The notes beneath the pieces are model-generated. The model ran no database searches, was not told the DNA's origin, and saw only the letters and a program-made list of their open reading frames with translations. From Burkholderia stabilis (GTDB lineage Bacteria > Pseudomonadota > Gammaproteobacteria > Burkholderiales > Burkholderiaceae), in the NCBI RefSeq assembly GCF_001742165.1, contig NZ_CP016442.1, positions 1,860,001-1,924,000 of the forward strand: a stretch of DNA of 64,000 bases, written 5' to 3'. The translations under genes were made by a program, and so were the position numbers. The first letter of the stretch is position 1. Each line of letters begins with the position of its first letter. Of the stretch, positions 57,094 through 64,000 are shown piece by piece.

Positions 57094-57987
57094 TCAGTCG
57101 AGCGCCTTGTCGTTCGGGTTCGCGTACAGCTTCTTCATCGACTCGGACAGCGGGAAGTTCAGGTTCAGCCCCTTCGGCGGGATCGGGTTCTCGAACCACT
57201 TCGCGTAGATCTTCGCGGCTTCGCCCGACTTCTCGACTTGCGAGATCGCGTCGTCGACGACCTTCTTGAAGTCGGCGTCGCCCTTGCGCATCATGCAGCC
57301 GTAAGCCTCTTCCGATTGCGGCGTGCCGACGATCACCCATTCGCCCGGCTGCTTCGCCTTCGCGCGCTCGCCAGCCAGCAGCGCGTCATCCATCATGAAC
57401 GCGACCGCGCGGCCCGATTCCAGCGTGTTGAACGAATCGCCGTGATCCTTCGCGCTGATGATGTTCATGCCCATCTGCTTCTCGTTGTTCATCTTGCGCA
57501 GCAGACGCTCGGACGTCGTGCCGGCCGTCGTCACGACGGTCTTGCCCTTCAGGTCGGCGAAATCCTTCACGCCCGAATCCTTCTTCGTCATCAGGCGCGT
57601 GCCGATCACGAAGATCGTGTCGGAGAACGCAGCTTGCTGCTGACGCTCGGCGTTGTTGGTCGTCGAGCCGCACTCGATGTCGACCGTGCCGTTCTGCACC
57701 AGCGGGATGCGGTTCTGCGACGTGACCGGGATGTTCTTCACCTGCAGGTTCGGCAGGCTCAGCTTCTTCTTCACCGCGTCGACCACCTTCAGCTGGAATT
57801 CGCGCGAATAGCCGACCACCTGCTGGTTCTGGTCGTAGTAGGAGAACGGGATCGACGATTCGCGGTGCCCCAGCGCAATCACGCCCGTGTCCTTGATCTT
57901 CTTCAGCGTGCCCGTCTCCTGAGCATGCGCGCCGCTTGCGAACGCGCAGAGCGCCGCGACCATCAGGACTGCCTTGTGGTATTTCAT
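57094..57987 (-). CDS. gltI: Glutamate/aspartate ABC transporter periplasmic binding protein GltI
   Basis: This 297-residue protein has a signal peptide (MKYHKAVLMVAALCAFASGAHAQ) and a type 2 periplasmic binding domain, with LGHRESSIPFSYYDQNQQVVGYS near residue 40 and VDIECGSTTNNAERQQ near 102, as in E. coli GltI. The ATG at 57987 sits 9 bases after AAGGAG; a second ATG at 57996 overlaps that site and is rejected. It is the first gene of gltIJKL. Confidence 0.95.
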   Translation of the reverse strand: MKYHKAVLMVAALCAFASGAHAQETGTLKKIKDTGVIALGHRESSIPFSYYDQNQQVVGYSREFQLKVVDAVKKKLSLPNLQVKNIPVTSQNRIPLVQNGTVDIECGSTTNNAERQQQAAFSDTIFVIGTRLMTKKDSGVKDFADLKGKTVVTTAGTTSERLLRKMNNEKQMGMNIISAKDHGDSFNTLESGRAVAFMMDDALLAGERAKAKQPGEWVIVGTPQSEEAYGCMMRKGDADFKKVVDDAISQVEKSGEAAKIYAKWFENPIPPKGLNLNFPLSESMKKLYANPNDKALD

Positions 57988-58217
57988 TTTGGTCATCTCC
58001 TTGGCTAAAACCCGCGCCAGTGTATCAAAGTAATATTTTTGAAAGTACTGGTTGTTTACCGCACTACGAATCGCCCTGTACGAAGCCTTCCTCCCGGCTT
58101 CCGGCGCTCCGAATGCACACGCGGGCGATGCCGGATTCGGCACCGCCCGCGAGGGTTCATGTCCGCAATCGGATGGATTGCGTCACGATTCTGACTTGAT
58201 CGAAGTCAACGCAACGA

Positions 58218-59504
58218 TCAGGGGTACAGGCCGCGCATTTCGCGCGCCATCAGGATGCGCTTGCACGCAACGATGAACGCCGCCGTACGCACCGACACCT
58301 TGTGCTCTTCCGACACGGCCCACACGCCCGCGAACGCTTCACGCATCACGCGCTCGAGACGGTGGTTGATCTCGTCTTCCGTCCAGAAGAAGCTCGAGAA
58401 ATCCTGCACCCATTCGAAGTACGACACGGTCACGCCACCCGCGTTCGCGATCACGTCGGGGATCACGAGCACGCCGTTCGCGCTCAGGATGTCGTCCGCC
58501 GCCGTCGTCGTCGGGCCGTTCGCGCCTTCGACGATGATCTTCGTGCGGATCTTCGATGCGTTCTTTTCGGTGATCTGGTTTTCCAGTGCCGCCGGGATCA
58601 GGATGTCGGTTTCGACCGTCCAGAACTCGTCGTTCGGCATCGGCTCGGCGCCTTCGAAGCCCGCGACGCCGCCCGTGCGTGCGACGTGGTCGAGCAGCTT
58701 GTTCGAATCGAGGCCGGCCGGCTGGTAGATCGTGCCCGTGTGATCCTGCACCGCGATCACCTTCGAGCCTGCTTCCTGGAACAGCTTCGCCGCGATGCCG
58801 CCGACGTTGCCGAAACCTTGCACCGCGATGCGCGCGCCTGCGATCTCGAGGCCGATCTTCTTCGCCGCTTCGGAGCCGACGACGAACACGCCGCGGCCCG
58901 TTGCTTCCTTGCGGCCGAGCGAACCGCCGAGCGCGATCGGCTTGCCGGTCACGACGCCGGTCGACGTCTGGCCCTGGTTCATCGAGTACGTGTCCATCAT
59001 CCACGCCATCACCTGTTCGTTGGTGTTGACGTCCGGCGCCGGAATGTCGGTGTTCGGCCCGATGATGATGCCGATTTCGCTGGTGTAGCGGCGCGTCACG
59101 CGCTCGAGCTCACCACGGGACAGCTTGCGCGGGTCGACGCGGATGCCGCCCTTCGCACCGCCGTACGGCACGTTCACGGCCGCGTTCTTCACCGACATCC
59201 ATGCGGACAGCGCCATCACTTCCGACAGCGTCACGTCCTGGTGGTAGCGCACGCCGCCCTTGCCCGGGCCGCGCGACACGTTGTGCTGCACGCGATAGCC
59301 TTCGAAGTGCGCGACGGTGCCGTTGTCGAGCTCGATGGGGCAGTCGACGATCAGGATGCGCTTCGGACGCTTCAGCGTTTCGAGCCAGCGCGACAGCGAA
59401 CCGAGGTACGGTGCGACGCGATCGACTTGCTGAAGATAGTTGCCCCACGGGCCGAGATCGTCGGCGTGCAGGTAGGACGGGATGGACTGCAATTGCGAAG
59501 ACAT
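58218..59504 (-). CDS. gdhA: Glutamate dehydrogenase
   Basis: This 428-residue Glu/Leu/Phe/Val-dehydrogenase-family enzyme interconverts glutamate and 2-oxoglutarate plus ammonia. The catalytic lysine is in [14 protein letters not shown] (about 122). The substrate-binding [14 protein letters not shown] lies at about 80-93, and the dinucleotide-binding [17 protein letters not shown] at about 228. Cofactor preference (NAD or NADP) is not decided here. The ATG at 59504 has GGAG 8 bases upstream. Its position next to gltIJKL fits a glutamate uptake and catabolism unit, though the gap to gltI is 230 bases. Confidence 0.94.
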   Translation of the reverse strand: MSSQLQSIPSYLHADDLGPWGNYLQQVDRVAPYLGSLSRWLETLKRPKRILIVDCPIELDNGTVAHFEGYRVQHNVSRGPGKGGVRYHQDVTLSEVMALSAWMSVKNAAVNVPYGGAKGGIRVDPRKLSRGELERVTRRYTSEIGIIIGPNTDIPAPDVNTNEQVMAWMMDTYSMNQGQTSTGVVTGKPIALGGSLGRKEATGRGVFVVGSEAAKKIGLEIAGARIAVQGFGNVGGIAAKLFQEAGSKVIAVQDHTGTIYQPAGLDSNKLLDHVARTGGVAGFEGAEPMPNDEFWTVETDILIPAALENQITEKNASKIRTKIIVEGANGPTTTAADDILSANGVLVIPDVIANAGGVTVSYFEWVQDFSSFFWTEDEINHRLERVMREAFAGVWAVSEEHKVSVRTAAFIVACKRILMAREMRGLYP

Positions 59505-59602
59505 GGATGCTCCAACGGTCAACAGGTGCGCACATTGTCGAAAAACCCGTTTTTTTTATCCAATGCCGTTTGCTTATTCGATTATGCGTTTCTTGCATGA
59601 TC

Positions 59603-59679
59603 GCGATTTTTCGCAAATCTGCGGTCGATTTGCGCAAGAACGCACGCGATCGATCGTGCATCGCATCGGCGAAAAATCG
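59603..59679. promoter_or_regulatory. Dyad-rich region upstream of gdhA
   Basis: CGATTTTTCGC (59604-59614) is repeated inverted as GCGAAAAATCG (59669-59679). Nested inside is a second inverted repeat, CGCAAATC (59612-59619) / GATTTGCG (59627-59634), and a near-palindrome GCACGCGATCGATCGTGC. The nested dyads suggest binding sites for a regulator of gdhA, possibly the adjacent LysR protein. Confidence 0.5.
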
Positions 59680-59765
59680 TGTTGCTCGCGCGCGGGCCGG
59701 CCGCCGGACAGCCGTCCGACAGGTGCGGCAAGCTCGCCGTCAGCCGCGCGCAGGCGATTGCGCGG

Positions 59766-60719
59766 TCAAGCGTCCGTCTCGCGCAGCTCGTCGCGCACGA
59801 CCTCCCACAGCGCGCGCACGAGTTTCTGGCGCGGGTCGTCGCCCTGCAGCGCGAGCTTGTCGCAATACAGCCGGATCTCCATCGTCAGCGTGAACGGATA
59901 CGCGCCGCCGCGCACCGACCGGTCGAGCCGGATCAGCCGCCCGCCCGCGATCGCGTCCTCGACCGCGCTGTGCGGCAGGAACGCGACGCCGTGCCCTGCG
60001 AGCGCCATCGCCTTCAGCCCTTCGGCCATGTCGGTTTCGTAGACGCGATCGAGGAACAGCGGCGTCGACGCGTTCGCGATGATGACTTCCGTCATCCGGC
60101 CGAGATACGCGTTCGGCGTATACGACAGGTACGGCACGCGCGCGTCGGCCGTGCCGGGCAGCGTATAGCGCGGCCGGCCCGCGCGGCCCGGCGCGGAAAA
60201 CGGGCTGATCGGCTCGCTGCCGAGGATCAGCATGTCGTAGCGCGCCGGATCGAGCGCGACGGGATGGCTCGGATGGTGGTAACCCATCACCAGATCGCAG
60301 CCGCCCTCGACGAGCGACAGCACGGCATCGTGCACGTTCAGCGCACGCAACCGCGTGTGGACCTGGCCCATCTTCGCCTCGATCCGCTGCAGCCAGCGCG
60401 GGAAATACGTGAGCGACAGCGTGTGCGGCACCGCGAACTCGATCGTCGGCACCGGCGCGCCGACGTGGCCGCGCAGCAGCGTGCGCGCCTCGTGCGCCTG
60501 CGACAGCATCGTCAGCGCCTGCTCGTAGAAGATCTGCCCGGCCTGTGTGAGCCGCGTCGGATAGACCGAACGATCGATCAGTTCGGTCGCGAGCCACGCC
60601 TCGAGCGCCTGGATGCGCCGCGAAAACGCGGGCTGCGACACGTGCCGCAGTTCGGCGGACCGGCTAAAGCTGCGCGTTTCCGCGAGCGAAACGAAGTCTT
60701 CGAGCCATTTCAGTTCCAT
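59766..60719 (-). CDS. LysR-family transcriptional regulator, HypT-like
   Basis: This 317-residue regulator has an N-terminal HTH (MELKWLEDFVSLAETRSFSR, HVSQPAFSRRIQALEAWL) and a substrate-binding domain with LSYTPNAYLGRMTEVIIAN and MALAGHGVAFLPHSAVED. These segments resemble E. coli HypT (YjiE/QseD). The gene lies upstream of gdhA in the same direction; whether it controls gdhA is not proven. The ATG at 60719 matches the family start. Confidence 0.9.
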   Translation of the reverse strand: MELKWLEDFVSLAETRSFSRSAELRHVSQPAFSRRIQALEAWLATELIDRSVYPTRLTQAGQIFYEQALTMLSQAHEARTLLRGHVGAPVPTIEFAVPHTLSLTYFPRWLQRIEAKMGQVHTRLRALNVHDAVLSLVEGGCDLVMGYHHPSHPVALDPARYDMLILGSEPISPFSAPGRAGRPRYTLPGTADARVPYLSYTPNAYLGRMTEVIIANASTPLFLDRVYETDMAEGLKAMALAGHGVAFLPHSAVEDAIAGGRLIRLDRSVRGGAYPFTLTMEIRLYCDKLALQGDDPRQKLVRALWEVVRDELRETDA

Positions 60720-60894
60720 GCAGGCGGGCGCGGCGGGCGGCGGTCGGGAAGAAGCCTGCATTCTACCGGCGGGCGGGCCCGGCCGGCGGCGCCGCGCGCG
60801 GCCCGGCGGCCCGCTGCGCACGGGCGCCGGCGCGGTGTTCGCACGCAGCGCCACCCGCCGGCCGGCTGCGGTCGGGATCGTCGCGCGCCAATGG

Positions 60895-62340
<1,446 letters not shown>

Positions 62341-62360
62341 GCGCCGCCGTCGCCAGACGA

Positions 62361-62399
62361 AAAAAAGCCCGATGCGAGCAATCGCATCGGGCTTTTTTC
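62361..62399. terminator. Bidirectional terminator after purB
   Basis: AAAAGCCCGATGCGA and TCGCATCGGGCTTTT form a 15-bp stem with a GCAA tetraloop, flanked by A-run and T-run. It separates purB from the convergent oxidoreductase gene. Confidence 0.95.
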
Positions 62400-62429
62400 A
62401 TTGCCGGCTTGCCGGCCTGCCACACTCGG

Positions 62430-63851
62430 TCAGAACGAGATCATCCGGCCCGGGTTGAGCGCGCTCATCACGCTCATCGCGGCCTTCGCGGCCGGGATCG
62501 CGATCGGCGACAACTGCCGGCCGAGCGGAATCTCGCGATGGTCGATGCCGGTGAGCATCGAGAAATCGTCGTTGCGGCCGACGAAATCGTCGCAGATCGC
62601 CTTGCCGATCCGCACCGTCTGCGCGACGCCGTGGCCACTCCAGCCCTGCACCATGTACATCGGCACGCGGCCGTCGGTCTTGCGGCTGTCGGTCGCGCCG
62701 TTCAGCGTGAAATCGCTGACGCCGCTCCAGCAGTAGTCGAGCGCGAAACGGCCGTCGACCTGCGGAAACACCGTGTTCAGCCGCGTCAGCAGATACGCGT
62801 TGACGTCGGGCTGCGCCCAGCAGCTGCCGGTGCCCTGCCCGCCGAACAGCAGGCGGTTGCCGCGCACCGGCCGGTAGTAGTCGATCTGGAACTGCGTGTC
62901 GTACACGGGCATGCCGGCCGGCATCAGCGTCGCGACATCGACATCCAGCGGCTGCGTGACGCTCACGTAAGTGAAGAACGGCACGGTGGTCGTCGCGCCG
63001 TCGTCGAGCAGCCGGAACGTCGTGTTGTGCAGCGCGAGCACGACGCCCTTGCGCGCGGTGATCGTGCCGCCCGGCGTCGTCGCGACGACGCCCTCGGGCG
63101 TCTCGTCGAGTTCGAGCACTTCGGTGCCTTCGAACAACGCGCCGCCGTTCAGCCGGAAGCCGTGCACGAGGCCGCGCACCAGCGCGAGCGGATGGATCTG
63201 GCCGCCGGTCGCATCGACCGCCGCGCCGTGATACAGCCCCGAGCGCACGTACTCGTCGTGCAGCTGATGGCGGCCGACGAGCGTCACGCCCGCGTCGCCG
63301 AGATGGCGCCGCGCGTCCGCGCCGTCGAGCAGCGCGCTCATGTGGCCCGGGTGGACCGCCGCCGTCACGTGGCCGCGCTTGCGATCGAGATCGAGCGCGT
63401 AACGCGCGCCGATCGCGTCGATCAGGTCCATCGATTCGGCCGACGCGAAGCGCCACAGCCGTTTCGCGTCGTCGTGCGACAGGTGGTCGATCATGTCGAC
63501 GGCTTCCCAGCGCGCGAGGCCGGGCGTGAGCTGCCCGCCGTTGCGGCCCGAAGCGGCCGAGCCGACGTGATGCTTATCGACGAGGATCGTGTCGACGCCC
63601 GCTTCCGCGAGATGCAGCGCGGCCGATGCGCCGAGCAGGCCCGCGCCGATCACGAGCACGTCGCACACGGCGTCCTGTGTGAGCGGTGTGCCGTTTTCGT
63701 GGCGCGACAGCGAGGCTTCGTACCAGTTCGCCGGGCGATCGCCGTCGTAGCGGGCAGGATCGCACCAGTTCCAGTTGTCTTTTTCGATATTCAGTTGCGT
63801 TTGCCCGAAACGCGATTCATCCAGAATCAGGGGCTTGTTGTTGTCAGTCAT
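62430..63851 (-). CDS. FAD-dependent amine/amino-acid oxidoreductase (DAO family, PuuB-like)
   Basis: This 473-residue flavoprotein has the FAD-binding motif CDVLVIGAGLLGASAALHLA at about residues 63-82 and the following SAASGRNGGQLTPGLAR. Those segments are typical of gamma-glutamylputrescine oxidase and related D-amino-acid-oxidase-fold enzymes. The C-terminal MVQGWSGHGVAQTVRIGKAI binds FAD. The N-terminal 60 residues (YEASLSRHENGTPL) are also seen in this family. The substrate (a polyamine derivative or amino acid) is not determined. Confidence 0.87.
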   Translation of the reverse strand: MTDNNKPLILDESRFGQTQLNIEKDNWNWCDPARYDGDRPANWYEASLSRHENGTPLTQDAVCDVLVIGAGLLGASAALHLAEAGVDTILVDKHHVGSAASGRNGGQLTPGLARWEAVDMIDHLSHDDAKRLWRFASAESMDLIDAIGARYALDLDRKRGHVTAAVHPGHMSALLDGADARRHLGDAGVTLVGRHQLHDEYVRSGLYHGAAVDATGGQIHPLALVRGLVHGFRLNGGALFEGTEVLELDETPEGVVATTPGGTITARKGVVLALHNTTFRLLDDGATTTVPFFTYVSVTQPLDVDVATLMPAGMPVYDTQFQIDYYRPVRGNRLLFGGQGTGSCWAQPDVNAYLLTRLNTVFPQVDGRFALDYCWSGVSDFTLNGATDSRKTDGRVPMYMVQGWSGHGVAQTVRIGKAICDDFVGRNDDFSMLTGIDHREIPLGRQLSPIAIPAAKAAMSVMSALNPGRMISF

Positions 63852-64000
63852 GATTGCACTTGCATGGTCTTGGGCCGCCTGTCGATGAGCCATCTGGCTT
63901 CGCGGGTGGGGCAGCCGGTTCCACTTGGGTGTCAACGAAAAAAAGGGGCGTGATGGCCCGTGTTGACGGCAGACACGATCGTGTTGCCTGGGTCCCGGAC
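63852..64000. other. Upstream region of the oxidoreductase gene, cut by the window edge
   Basis: No gene is visible in the last 149 bases. It presumably holds the promoter of the minus-strand oxidoreductase gene. No clear element could be assigned. Confidence 0.4.

Overview
The window is a GC-rich (about two-thirds G+C), gene-dense beta-proteobacterial chromosome segment. Gene content and order (tgt-yajC-secD-secF, a pqiA-pqiA-pqiB-pqiC operon, pntAa-pntAb-pntB, nudJ-mnmA, dusB-fis-purH, ruvC-ruvA-ruvB, dtd-tyrS, rplM-rpsI, gltIJKL-gdhA, purB) together with protein character point to Burkholderia, most likely the main chromosome of a B. cepacia complex species. The genus call is inference from gene content; no 16S rRNA gene is present.

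Layout. 1-4.3 kb: 3' end of tgt, then yajC-secD-secF (queuosine insertion and Sec translocase accessory subunits), closed by a strong terminator. 4.4-9.3 kb: a secreted S41/PDZ protease, an MHS-type MFS transporter, and a minus-strand cytochrome b561/YceI/YceI operon. 9.4-13.1 kb: the Pqi lipid-transport operon, with PqiA encoded as two half-length proteins. 13.5-17.2 kb: a membrane protein of the so-called site-specific recombinase Gcr family and a THUMP-type rRNA methyltransferase. 17.2-21.4 kb: small regulatory and catabolic genes (ArsR-SRPBCC pair, VOC protein, WYL regulator, nitrilase divergent from a LysR regulator). 21.4-28.8 kb: split proton-translocating transhydrogenase, nudJ-mnmA, an orphan glutamate-synthase-like FMN protein and a GST. 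28.9-39.5 kb: pepP, ubiH, dusB-fis, purH, ruvCAB, a DUF2236 protein and a lipoprotein carrying a ParB-like domain. 39.5-49 kb: a histidine phosphatase, dtd-tyrS, anmK, erpA, rpsI-rplM, a DUF1090 protein, an OsmC protein, RNase P RNA (minus strand), pyrC and yafJ. 49.5-54.8 kb: a 1756-residue classical autotransporter behind an AT-rich 650-base leader region. 54.9-64 kb: the glutamate/aspartate ABC transporter gltIJKL, gdhA, a HypT-like LysR regulator, purB and an FAD-dependent amine oxidase.

Most of this is conserved core. The strongest candidate for something under-described is a compact minus-strand small RNA at about 45323-45414. It has a textbook promoter (TTGTGA-17-TATAAT), a 9-bp 5' hairpin, a second hairpin displaying CUCCUCC (complementary to Shine-Dalgarno sequences) in its loop, and a rho-independent terminator. 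Other points of interest are three genes (nudJ, pepP, ruvB) whose only -10-like element lies 6-8 bases before the ATG and which lack a ribosome binding site (possible leaderless mRNAs), a terminator-like hairpin between gltI and gltJ, the dyad-rich gdhA upstream region, and the ParB-domain lipoprotein.

Many gene pairs overlap by ATGA (pqi genes, nudJ-mnmA, dusB-fis, tyrS-dtd, pntAb-pntB, gltK-gltL), implying translational coupling. Nearly all convergent junctions carry strong bidirectional terminators. No IS elements, prophage, CRISPR array, tRNA or rRNA operon was recognised.
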